Shown one piece after another: positions 39,415 to 47,900 of a stretch of DNA of 64,000 bases. The first letter of the stretch is position 1. The number at the start of each line of letters is the position of its first letter. Source of the stretch: Bradyrhizobium sp. CB3481 (lineage in GTDB: Bacteria > Pseudomonadota > Alphaproteobacteria > Rhizobiales > Xanthobacteraceae). A program made the translations under genes and the position numbers. The stretch is from the NCBI RefSeq assembly GCF_029714305.1, contig NZ_CP121647.1, positions 2,376,501 through 2,440,500 on the forward strand, in the 5' to 3' direction. The notes below the pieces were generated by a model. That model ran no database searches. It was not told the DNA's origin and worked only from the letters and a program-made list of their open reading frames with translations.

Positions 39415-40926
39415 ATGGAAGCTTTGGGCCTCTTGATGCACGGTTTTGCCGTGCTGCTGACCTGGAAGACGCTGCTGTTGATGATGACCGGGCTGGTGCT
39501 CGGTATCTTCGTTGGCGTGCTGCCCGGCCTTGGCGGCCCCAACGGCGTCGCGATCCTGCTGCCGCTGACCTTCACGATGGACCCGACCTCGGCGATCGTG
39601 ATGCTGTCCTGCATCTATTGGGGCGCGCTGTTCGGTGGCGCCATCACCTCGATCCTGTTCAACATCCCCGGCGAGGCCTGGTCGGTCGCGACCACCTTCG
39701 ACGGCTATCCGATGGCCCAGCAGGGCAAGGCGGCGGAAGCGCTGACCGCGGCCTTCACCTCGTCCTTCATCGGCTCGCTGGTCGCGGTGATGCTGATCAC
39801 CTTCCTGGCGCCGATGATCTCGTCCTTTGCGCTGAAGTTCGGGCCGCCGGAGTTCTTCGCGGTCTATCTCTTGACCTTCTGCTCGTTCGTCGGCCTCGGC
39901 CGCGAGGCCAAGCACAAGACGGTCATTTCGATGTCGCTCGGCCTTCTGCTCGCCGGCATCGGCATGGACACGGTGTCCGGCCAGCTCCGCATGACATTTG
40001 GTTCGGCGGAACTGCTGCGCGGCGTCAACTTCCTGGTCGCGGTGATCGGCCTGTTCGGCATCAGCGAGATCCTCTTGACCATGGAAGAACGCCTGGCGCT
40101 GCGCGGCCACGCCGCCGGCATCTCGCTCCGCGTGGTGCTGTCGGTCTGGAAGGACCTGCCAAGATACTGGGTGACCCTGGTGCGCTCCTCCTTCATCGGC
40201 TGCTGGCTCGGCATCACCCCGGGCGGCGCGATCGCCGCCTCGTTCATGGGCTATAACCTCGCCAAGCGCTTTTCGAAGGATCAGGACAGCTTTGGCAAGG
40301 GTCGCATCGAGGGGGTGTTCGCGCCGGAAACGGCGGCGCATGCCTCGGGCACCTCGGCGCTGCTGCCGATGCTGGCGCTCGGCATTCCCGGCTCCGGCAC
40401 CGCCGCGATCCTGCTCGGCGGCTTGATGGTGTGGGGCCTCAATCCCGGACCGCTGCTGTTCGTCGAGCACAAGGATTTCGTCTGGGGCCTGATCGCCTCG
40501 ATGTATCTCGGCAACGTGGTCGGGCTCGTGCTGGTGCTGACGACGGTGCCGATCTTTGCGTCCATTCTTCGCGTGCCGTTCGCGGCGGTGGCGCCGATGA
40601 TCGTGGTGTCCTGCGCGATCGGCGCCTACGCGATCCAGAACGCGATGTTCGACATCTGGCTGATGCTGGGCTTTGGCATCGTCGGCTACGTCTTCAAGAA
40701 GATCGGGATTCCCCTCGCGCCGTTCACGCTGGCGCTGGTGCTCGGCAACCGCGCCGAGGATGCGTTCCGCCTGTCGATGATCGGCGCCGGCGGCGATCTG
40801 AAGGTGTTCTGGTCGAACGGCTTGGTCGGTTCGATCACGACGCTGGCGATCGTGCTGCTGTTCTGGCCGGTGATCGATCGGCTGATCAGCAGCGTCACGC
40901 GGATGTGGAGGCCGGTGAAGATGTGA
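39415..40926 (+). CDS. tctA: TTT transporter large permease TctA, system 2
   Basis: A 503-residue permease with the same signature loops as the copy at 29685 (GVLPGLGGPNGVAI and ALGIPGSGTAAILLGG). By eye only two residues differ from that copy across about 450 central positions (Ala for Ser near the middle, Arg for Lys in LPRYW), but the first 25 and last 20 residues are clearly different. This patchwork suggests gene conversion between the copies. A large palindrome of the repeat mosaic follows the stop. Confidence 0.95.
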   Translation: MEALGLLMHGFAVLLTWKTLLLMMTGLVLGIFVGVLPGLGGPNGVAILLPLTFTMDPTSAIVMLSCIYWGALFGGAITSILFNIPGEAWSVATTFDGYPMAQQGKAAEALTAAFTSSFIGSLVAVMLITFLAPMISSFALKFGPPEFFAVYLLTFCSFVGLGREAKHKTVISMSLGLLLAGIGMDTVSGQLRMTFGSAELLRGVNFLVAVIGLFGISEILLTMEERLALRGHAAGISLRVVLSVWKDLPRYWVTLVRSSFIGCWLGITPGGAIAASFMGYNLAKRFSKDQDSFGKGRIEGVFAPETAAHASGTSALLPMLALGIPGSGTAAILLGGLMVWGLNPGPLLFVEHKDFVWGLIASMYLGNVVGLVLVLTTVPIFASILRVPFAAVAPMIVVSCAIGAYAIQNAMFDIWLMLGFGIVGYVFKKIGIPLAPFTLALVLGNRAEDAFRLSMIGAGGDLKVFWSNGLVGSITTLAIVLLFWPVIDRLISSVTRMWRPVKM

Positions 40927-40971
40927 TCGGATCGGCAACGACGGAGAGGTAGCGCAGCACATGCGATTGTC

Positions 40972-41011
40972 ATCCCCGCCTAGTGCGCAATTGCGCACGG
41001 GGGGCGGGGAT
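40972..41011. repeat. Large imperfect palindrome after tctA
   Basis: A central perfect 16-bp palindrome GTGCGCAATTGCGCAC (40983-40998) is flanked by ATCCCCGCC (40972-40980) and GGCGGGGAT (41003-41011), which also pair. It opens the intergenic repeat mosaic and could act as a bidirectional transcript end for tctA. Confidence 0.65.
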
Positions 41012-41043
41012 CCAGTACGCCGCGGCTTCTCGGTTCAATCACT

Positions 41044-41090
41044 GCTGTCTCTGGAATACTGGGTCACCCGCCTGCGCGGGTGACGACAGC
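41044..41090. repeat. Nested hairpin of the repeat mosaic
   Basis: GTCACCCGC (41063-41071) and GCGGGTGAC (41076-41084) pair perfectly with a 4-base loop, and GCTGTC (41044-41049) pairs with GACAGC (41085-41090) outside them. This type of element is common between Bradyrhizobium genes (recalled knowledge, not searched here). Confidence 0.65.
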
Positions 41091-41095
41091 TGAGT

Positions 41096-41470
41096 ATGAC
41101 TTTGCGATCTCGCGACATGTTTTGCCCGAGGTTTGCATCTTCTGTTGCCCCCATCGAAAATGAGGGCGCAGGGAAGACCGGGTGCGCGCCGCACCCGCGG
41201 TCTCGCGTGCTGTTTGCGCATAGGCAAAAGCTGCACACGAGCATACAGGTTCGGCGGAAGCATCCCGGCCTTCCCTGCGCAATGGCTTTACGGCTTACTT
41301 CGCGCTCTTCCCGGAGAACGGCTCTTTTGCCTCCGTCGCCCGCAAGCAGCTTTCGCCTTTCGCGGGCTTAACGCCAGCACCACGGCGCCAGAACCACACG
41401 ACTTTACCGTACGCCTCGGCCATACTCGTCAGTTACGGCATCGGCGTCCATCGCATCTCGCCGCGCGTCA
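41096..41470. repeat. Intergenic repeat block, non-coding
   Basis: About 375 bases with several overlapping open frames on both strands but no gene. A compact hairpin lies at 41176-41202 (GACCG plus GGTGCG pairing with CGCACC plus CGGTC, around a 3-base loop and a 2-base bulge). Composition and structure match a dispersed intergenic repeat rather than a protein gene; the frames here are of the kind often mis-annotated as short Arg/Ser-rich proteins. Confidence 0.5.
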
Positions 41471-41551
41471 GTGACGATGGCCAACGCCCCTCATCCCGCG
41501 GTGAGACGGCGGTATTTATGCGGCTGATTTGGGGGAAAACGGAAGCGGAAT

Positions 41552-41605
41552 ATTTCTGATTCTCAGAAATTACTGACTTGACGCCACTTCCGAAAATCAG
41601 AAGTG
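41552..41605. repeat. Two short hairpins in the repeat mosaic
   Basis: ATTTCTGA (41552-41559) and TCAGAAAT (41563-41570) form a perfect 8-bp stem with a 3-base loop. Next to it CACTTC (41585-41590) and GAAGTG (41600-41605) form a second stem. No coding frame is supported here. Confidence 0.5.
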
Positions 41606-41648
41606 ATTTGCCCGTCGGGCAGTCGCAGACGAGATGGCACATGCCAGA

Positions 41649-41748
41649 CCTCATCCTGAGGAGGCGCGAAGCGCCGTCTCGAAGGATGAATGGCACCAGC
41701 CGGGCCACATGGTTCGAGACGCGCGAAGACGCGCTCCTCACCATGAGG
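41649..41748. repeat. Inverted pair of about 40-bp repeats
   Basis: The sequence at 41649-41688 returns as its near reverse complement at 41709-41748; both contain CCTCAT..TGAGGAG, a GC-rich GCGC hairpin and GTCTCGAA. Together they can fold into one long cruciform. The copies resemble a dispersed family of rhizobial intergenic repeats. They lie 55 bases from the end of the convergent gene at 41803. Confidence 0.6.
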
Positions 41749-41802
41749 GTTGAGAAATTGCAGCACGTCGCATGCGCTCCTTTGCCCACCGTACGCGTGT
41801 CC

Positions 41803-42462
41803 TCAACCTGGCAGCAGCCGCTTTGGCAGGCCGAAGGCGAGGCGATAGAGCGGCAGGGCGTCGACCGCAGCGTGATGCTCGGCGGGAAGCATGCTGCGCA
41901 GACGATGCAGCGCGGCGCGGACGGCGGCTTCGTCGAGGCCCTCGATCAGCAGCAGGGCAGCGAAGGTGTCATCCCTGGTTCGCATGCCTTTCTCGCTGGT
42001 CTTGATCGAGGTCTGCGCGACGTCGGTGAGCAGGAGCCGCGCGGCGATGATCCGGTCGAGGCCGGCCAGCTCGGTGACGAGCATGGCGGCGTCACAGGAA
42101 GGAACGACGTCGAGACGCAAGGGCGCGACGATGCCGCCCTGGCCGATGCCGACTGAAGCTGCAACGCGGCCGCCACCGCGCGCAAAGTTGCCGAGCCGGG
42201 GCATGATACGCTGCGACCATGGCGTCGGCGCGTTCAGCCGCGCCAGATAGTCGGCGCCGCCGACGACGCGTTCATCCTCGAGCTCGTAGAGGATGAAGTA
42301 GCGGTTCACCGACGCGCCAAGCGCACGGAAGATGCGGCAGGCCAGAAATCCCTCGATGCCGACGCGCTCGGCGGCGTGTTCGCGCGTGATCCAGTGTGCC
42401 CAGTCGGTTTCGTCCTGCGGGGCGAGATCGCTCCAGATCGCGAGATAGCCGGCTCCCTGCAT
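41803..42462 (-). CDS. Conserved hypothetical protein with two ferredoxin-like halves
   Basis: A 219-residue soluble protein of unrecognised function. It reads GYLAIWSDLAPQDETDWAHW and ITREHAAERVGIEGFLACRI at the start, and a similar strand-helix pattern seems to return in the second half, so a duplicated alpha/beta-barrel (dabb/EthD-like) fold is possible. The ATG at 42462 is preferred over 42474 because GGAGG stands 5 bases ahead of it. It follows the AroQ-like gene closely on the same strand, so it probably acts in the same pathway. Confidence 0.65.
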   Translation of the reverse strand: MQGAGYLAIWSDLAPQDETDWAHWITREHAAERVGIEGFLACRIFRALGASVNRYFILYELEDERVVGGADYLARLNAPTPWSQRIMPRLGNFARGGGRVAASVGIGQGGIVAPLRLDVVPSCDAAMLVTELAGLDRIIAARLLLTDVAQTSIKTSEKGMRTRDDTFAALLLIEGLDEAAVRAALHRLRSMLPAEHHAAVDALPLYRLAFGLPKRLLPG

Positions 42463-42477
42463 GTCAGCCTCCATCCG

Positions 42478-42954
42478 TCATTTCGGGCCGACACGCACCG
42501 GTGGCGGCAGCGCGGCGGGCAACTGGCCGGCGGCCTGCAACGCCGCCTGCATGGCGACGATGTAGCCATAGGGGCCGAGGCCGGCGATGACGCCCTTGAC
42601 CGTGGCCGAAAGCTTGGAGTGGCGATGCAGCTCGTCGCGGGCGTGGATGTTGGAAATGTGCACCTCGTAGATCGGTCCCTCGAAGATCTTCATGGCGTCG
42701 AACATCGCGATCGAGGTGAAAGAGTAGGCGGCGGGATTGATGATGAGGGCGTCCGCCAAGGTGCGCGCGGACTGGATCAGGTCGACCAGCACGCCCTCGT
42801 GGTTCGACTGGTGGAACGCCAGCTCGGCGCCGGCGAAGGCGGCGAACTCCTCGCAAGACGCCTTGATGGCGTCGAGCGTGGTCGAGCCGTAGATGTGCGG
42901 CTCGCGGATGCCGAGCATGTTCAGGTTCGGGCCATTGAGGATCATGATGCGCAT
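42478..42954 (-). CDS. Type II 3-dehydroquinate dehydratase-like protein, divergent active site
   Basis: A 158-residue AroQ-family protein. NGPNLNMLGIREPHIYG keeps the catalytic Arg and Tyr, QSNHEG and EVHISNIHAR are present, and length is normal. Two substrate-contact places differ from typical AroQ: the INPxAxTHTS His is Phe (INPAAYSFTS), and the Arg in the REPFRxHS region is His (DELHRHS). This suggests a related but different substrate. It lies between a CoA-transferase and an unknown gene, outside any aromatic-biosynthesis operon. Its ribosome site is inside a hairpin (42960-42984). Confidence 0.85.
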   Translation of the reverse strand: MRIMILNGPNLNMLGIREPHIYGSTTLDAIKASCEEFAAFAGAELAFHQSNHEGVLVDLIQSARTLADALIINPAAYSFTSIAMFDAMKIFEGPIYEVHISNIHARDELHRHSKLSATVKGVIAGLGPYGYIVAMQAALQAAGQLPAALPPPVRVGPK

Positions 42955-42959
42955 GGCGT

Positions 42960-42984
42960 GCCTTTCATTGCGGAAATGAAAGGC
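42960..42984 (-). promoter_or_regulatory. Hairpin covering the ribosome site of the AroQ-like gene
   Basis: GCCTTTCATT and AATGAAAGGC form a perfect 10-bp stem with a 5-base loop. In the minus-strand mRNA the 3' arm contains the GAAAGG ribosome site and ends 5 bases before the ATG at 42954, so folding would hide the site. Confidence 0.55.
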
Positions 42985-43110
42985 CAGTGTAGCCGATCCG
43001 GGCCACGTGTCAGCCGGCCACTACTTCACCGGCTGGGTGACAACGTCGCATGCGCTCGCGAGGGTGGTCCTGTGAAGCAGGGTGTCGCTGTCACCGCGCC
43101 ATTGAGAAGC

Positions 43111-44304
43111 CTACACCACCTTGCGCTGGCGCAGCTCTGCGATCTCGTCCTTAGCGAAGCCGAATTCGGCGAGCACCTCCTCGGTCTGCTCACCAAATTC
43201 GGGCGGGCGTGCGGCCATCTTGCTCGGCGTGCGCGACAGCGTGACCGGCTGGCCGACGAGCTGGATGTGGCGGTTCTCGTCGTTCGGCACGTGCTGGGCG
43301 ATGCCGAGATGCCTGACCTGGGCGTCCTCGAACATCTGGTCGATGGAATAGATCGGACCGCAGGGCACGCCGGCTGCGTTCAGCTCGTTGACCCAGGTCT
43401 CCGTCGATTTTTTCTCGGTGAGCTTGCCGATCACCGCATTGAGTGCGTCGCGGTTCTTCGAGCGCGCAGGCGCGGTGGCGTAGTCGGGGTTGGTGATCAG
43501 CTCGGGCGCGCCGATCGCCTGGGCGCAGCGTTCCCAGATCCGGCCGCCCGTGGTGGCGATGTTGATATAGCCGTCGGAGGTCTTGAACACGCCGGTCGGG
43601 ATCGAGGTCGGATGGTTGTTGCCGGCCTGCTTGGCAACGTCCTTTTCCATCAGCCAGCGCGCGGCCTGGAAATCCAGCATGAAGATCTGGGCCTGCAGCA
43701 GCGAGGTCTGCACCCACTGGCCTTCGCCGGAGACGTCACGCTCCAATAGGGCGGTGAGGATGCCGAGGGCGCAGAACAACCCGGCGGTGAGATCGGCGAC
43801 GGGGATGCCGACCCGCATCGGACCCTCGCCGGGCGCGCCGGTGATCGACATCAGCCCGCCCATGCCTTGCGCGATCTGATCGAAGCCCGGCCGCTTGTGG
43901 TAGGGGCCGTCCTGGCCGAAGCCGGAGATGCTGCCATAGACGATGCGTGGGTTGATCTGGCGCAGGCTGTCATAGTCGATGCCGAGTTTTGCCTTCACGT
44001 CGGGCCGGAAATTTTCGACCACGACGTCCGCCTGGGCGGCGAGGCGCTTGAATACCTCGAGGCCCCTGGGGTCCTTCAGGTTCAGCGTCATGGCCCGCTT
44101 GTTGCGGTGCAAATTCTGGAAATCCGAGCCATGGCGCGGGCCGCCCGGCTGCTCGCCGCCGCCATCCTCGAGCAGCGCGTCGACCTTGATGACGTTGGCC
44201 CCCCAGTCCGCCAGCTGCCGGACGCAGGTGGGCCCCGACCGAACGCGGGTCAGATCGAGCACGGTGAAACGGGACAGGGCCTGCGAGGCGCGGTGGGAGG
44301 GCAT
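43111..44304 (-). CDS. CaiB/BaiF-type (family III) CoA-transferase
   Basis: A 397-residue family III CoA-transferase. It has LTRVRSGPTCVRQLADWGANVIKVD, NLHRNKRAMTLNLKDPRG, VVENFRPDV (the catalytic Asp lies downstream of this in the family) and YGSISGFGQDGPYHKRPGFD, followed by the C-terminal GVPCGPIY motif. It moves CoA between organic acids to activate a substrate for degradation. The ATG at 44304, with GGAGA upstream, gives the usual start. It is upstream of the AroQ-like gene on the same strand, with a 156-base gap. The substrate is unknown. Confidence 0.9.
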   Translation of the reverse strand: MPSHRASQALSRFTVLDLTRVRSGPTCVRQLADWGANVIKVDALLEDGGGEQPGGPRHGSDFQNLHRNKRAMTLNLKDPRGLEVFKRLAAQADVVVENFRPDVKAKLGIDYDSLRQINPRIVYGSISGFGQDGPYHKRPGFDQIAQGMGGLMSITGAPGEGPMRVGIPVADLTAGLFCALGILTALLERDVSGEGQWVQTSLLQAQIFMLDFQAARWLMEKDVAKQAGNNHPTSIPTGVFKTSDGYINIATTGGRIWERCAQAIGAPELITNPDYATAPARSKNRDALNAVIGKLTEKKSTETWVNELNAAGVPCGPIYSIDQMFEDAQVRHLGIAQHVPNDENRHIQLVGQPVTLSRTPSKMAARPPEFGEQTEEVLAEFGFAKDEIAELRQRKVV

Positions 44305-44416
44305 CAAGAAGTCTCCAGCCAACAATTGGTCAGAGTCAAACTATCCGCGAAATACATGGGCTTGTCATGCCGTCATCGCGGATGGTGTCCGTGCCGGGAT
44401 GCATGGCATGTCGTGG

Positions 44417-44629
44417 CTAGCGCGATAGCGACCGCAAATCGGCTCGCGCTTTCGCCGCGAGAGGGTCGTCGGGGTGCCTGGCGATGAAGAGCTCCAGCGA
44501 CTGAACCGTGTTCTGTCGCCGCGCCATTTGATATTCTTCCTCCACCGCCAGCTTGGGATCGCGGGCGGGCGGCATGGGTTTTGCGGCAGCCGTGCCAGGT
44601 TTTGCATCCGACGCGATGGCTTTGGCCAT
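44417..44629 (-). CDS. Small hypothetical protein
   Basis: A 70-residue Ala/Lys-rich protein ending in a TPR-like helical piece (QMARRQNTVQSLELFIARHP then DPLAAKARADLRSL). The ATG at 44629 with GAAGGG upstream was chosen. A longer version from 44761 would add a hydrophobic signal-like N-terminus that contains an 18-bp tandem repeat (AFTISLAFTISL), so a membrane-anchored form cannot be excluded. The family is not recognised. Confidence 0.5.
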   Translation of the reverse strand: MAKAIASDAKPGTAAAKPMPPARDPKLAVEEEYQMARRQNTVQSLELFIARHPDDPLAAKARADLRSLSR

Positions 44630-44788
44630 GGACAAATGACCCTTCTGAAGCAACCGATCCGGCTCCGGCAGGAAGACTGCCACGATCGGTAAAGAGATCG
44701 TAAACGCTAAAGAAATCGTAAACGCTTTTGCCGTAGCGTTCACGCGGAACACGCTTGGCATTGTTGAACCCACGCTGTTCTCTGGGCA

Positions 44789-44805
44789 GTTCCGGTCACC
44801 GGAAC
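44789..44805. promoter_or_regulatory. 17-bp palindrome upstream of the protease gene
   Basis: GTTCCGGTCACCGGAAC is a perfect inverted repeat around a central C. It lies 107 bases before the protease start and near the 5' end of the small divergent gene, a typical place for an operator shared by two promoters. Confidence 0.45.
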
Positions 44806-44912
44806 CTCGCCCCAAACAATTTTAGCATAGCATTGTAACTTGATCGAAACCCGAATTGCCTGGAAATGAGGCGCCAGACGAATCAGGTAACTAGGATCTC
44901 CCGGAGATAGAC

Positions 44913-47900
44913 TTGGCCACGGCTGTAGGGGTTACCCAAACCAACAACTCGGAAATCGATGGTCTGCTGGGCGGCACGAAATGGTCCGGCACGATCTCCT
45001 ATGGCTTTCCAGATTCCCCGAGCGATTACCCCGCCAACTATTACGGCAACGGCGAGCCGACGACCTCAGGTTTTGCGTCGGCACCGGCTGCGATGCAGCA
45101 AGCCATCATTTACGCCATTTCGCTGATCGCCGGCTACACCAATGCCAGTTTTCAGTACACAGGAACGAACGGAGCGGATATTGCGATCGCCCAGTCGCCA
45201 GCCGCCAATCCGACATCCTACGCCTATTACCCCGCTAATGTGCCGGCTGGTGGCGATATCTGGTTCGGGACCCAATACAACTACTCCCTTGCGGCGCTAG
45301 GAAATTACTATTTCGCCACGGCGCTGCATGAGCTCGGCCACGCTCTCGGCCTCAAGCACAGCCAGGAAACCGGCGGTGTCGCCAACGTCGCGGTGCCGGC
45401 GGCGCACGACAATTCCGAATATACCGTCATGAGCTATCGCAGCTATGCCGGTGCGCCGCTCACGGGATACACGGCCGAATCCTACGGCTTCTCGCAGACC
45501 TACATGGCCAACGATATCCTGGCCCTGCAAACGCTTTACGGCGCGAACTTCTCGACCCATAGCGAGAACACCGTCTACTCCTGGAGCGCGACGACCGGGC
45601 AGATGTTCATCAACGGCGTTGCCCAGCTCGCGCCAGGCAATGGTATCGGCGGCTCGGCGAACCGCGTGTTCGAGACCATCTGGGACGGTAACGGCGTCGA
45701 TACCTACGACCTGTCGAACTACACGACGGCCGTAACGATCAATCTCAATCCCGGTGCATCCTCGATCACGTCGAGCACGCAGCTCGCCTATCTCGGAAAC
45801 GGCCACTATGCGGCCGGGAATATCTACAACGCCTATTTGTTCAACGGCGATGTGCGATCCTATATCGACAATGCCATTGGTGGTTCGGGAAACGACACCA
45901 TCACCGGCAATGCGATCGCCAATACGTTGAATGGCGGCAGCGGCAACGATACGCTGAACGGCGGCGACGGAAACGATAGGCTGATCGGCGGCTCCGGCAC
46001 CGACACGCTGACCGGCGGTGCCGGCGCCGACACATTCGTGTTTGCCTTCGGCGAGAGTTCGGCCGCGAGCGGCCAGCATGACCGCATCACGGATTTCGTT
46101 TCGGGCCTGGACCACATCGATCTCAGCGGCATCGACGCGATCAGCGGGACGGGAGCCTATGACCTGTTCAGCTTCATTGGCGCTTCGGCCTTCAGCGGCT
46201 CCGCCGGACAGCTCAACTACTTCTATAACAGCGCGCTCGGCGTCACCACGCTGCAGGGCGACACCAATGGCGACGGGATCGCGGACTTCGCGATCGACAT
46301 TGCCGGGAATGTCTTATTCAATGTGACTGATTTTGTGAGCGTATACGCTGGTCCAATCGTGATCGAGACGGTTGGCGCGACCAAGCTGGTGCAGGCCGGT
46401 GTCAACTATGAACTTGATCCGATGGCGGGTGGCTCGGGGCCGTTGCTGAAAACGGGCGGCGCCGTGGTGATGTCCGGTCAATTTGGCGGATGGACGCCGA
46501 TTGGTGCGGAGCAGTCGGGAAGCGGCTATCTGGTCGCGTGGAAGTTCACTGGCATGGACCAGTATCTAGTGTGGGCAACGGACAGCAACGGCAACTGGAC
46601 CAACAGCCCCATTGGCTCTGCGGTGTCCGGGAGCAATGCGACGCTGCAGTCGCTGGAAACCAGCTTTCATCAGGACTTGAATGGCGACGGCACGATCGGA
46701 GTCCCGACTACCGTGATCGAGACGGTTGGCGCGACCAAGCTGGTGCAGGCCGGTGTCAACTATGAACTTGATCCGATGGCGGGTGGCTCGGGGCCGTTGC
46801 TGAAAACGGGCGGCGCCGTGGTGATATCCGGTCAATTTGGCGGATGGACGCCGATTGGTGCGGAGCAGTCGGGAAGCGGCTATCTGGTCGCATGGAAGTT
46901 CACTGGCATGGACCAGTATCTAGTGTGGGCAACGGACAGCAACGGCAACTGGACCAACAGCCCCATTGGCTCTGCGGTGTCCGGGAGCAATGCGACGCTG
47001 CAGTCGCTGGAAACCAGCTTTCATCAGGACTTGAATGGCGACGGCACGATCGGAGTCCCGACTACGGTGATCGAGACGGTTGGCGCGACCAAGCTGGTGC
47101 AGGCCGGTGTCAACTATGAACTTGATCCGATGGCGGGTGGCTCGGGGCCGTTGCTGAAAACGGGCGGCGCCGTGGTGATATCCGGTCAATTTGGCGGATG
47201 GACGCCGATTGGTGCGGAGCAGTCGGGAAGCGGCTATCTGGTCGCATGGAAGTTCACTGGCATGGACCAGTATCTAGTGTGGGCAACGGACAGCAACGGC
47301 AACTGGACCAACAGCCCCATTGGCTCTGCGGTGTCCGGGAGCAATGCGACGCTGCAGTCGCTGGAAACCAACTTTCATCAGGACTTGAATGGCGACGGCA
47401 CGATCGGAGTCCCGACTACCGTAATCGAGACGGTTGGCGCAACCAAGCTGGTGCAGGCCGGTGTCAACTATGAACTTGATCCGATGGCGGGTGGCTCGGG
47501 GCCGTTGCTGAAAACGGGCGGCGCCCTGGTGATGTCCGGTCAATTTGGCGGATGGACGCCGATTGGTGCGGAGCAGTCGGGAAGCGGCTATCTGGTCGCA
47601 TGGAAGTTCACTGGCATGGACCAGTATCTAGTTTGGGCAACGGACAGCAACGGCAACTGGACCAACAGCCCGATTGGCTCTGCGGTGTCCGGGAGCAATG
47701 CGACGCTGCAGTCGCTGGAAACCAGCTTCCATCAGGACTTGAATGGCGACGGCACGATAGGAACCGCGGCGGCGAGCTTGCAAGCGGAGACCGTTCCGAA
47801 CTTATTCGCGATGACATCATTAACAGCCGACGCTTTCATTTTGCGCACAGACCTGGCCGATCCATACAATGCAAAGGATCTCGGCATTCCCGATACGTTC

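Noticed and set aside
37447..40998. A 1183-codon open frame on the minus strand
   Set aside because: It lies entirely antisense to mtnP, mtnA, tctB and tctA, is full of His, Arg and Gln as expected for the complement of GC-rich genes, and shows no domain.
41096..41470. Short Arg/Ser-rich proteins on both strands
   Set aside because: All frames overlap one another in a palindromic repeat block and lack ribosome sites and coding-type codon use.
43011..43035. Terminator behind the CoA-transferase (CAGCCGG/CCGGCTG)
   Set aside because: The stem is good, but there is no U-run on the minus strand and the loop is 11 bases, so it was not listed as a terminator.
46359..47774. CRISPR-like or transposon-type repeat array
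   Set aside because: Units are 354 bp, in frame with no spacers, and encode a protein domain; there are no cas genes.
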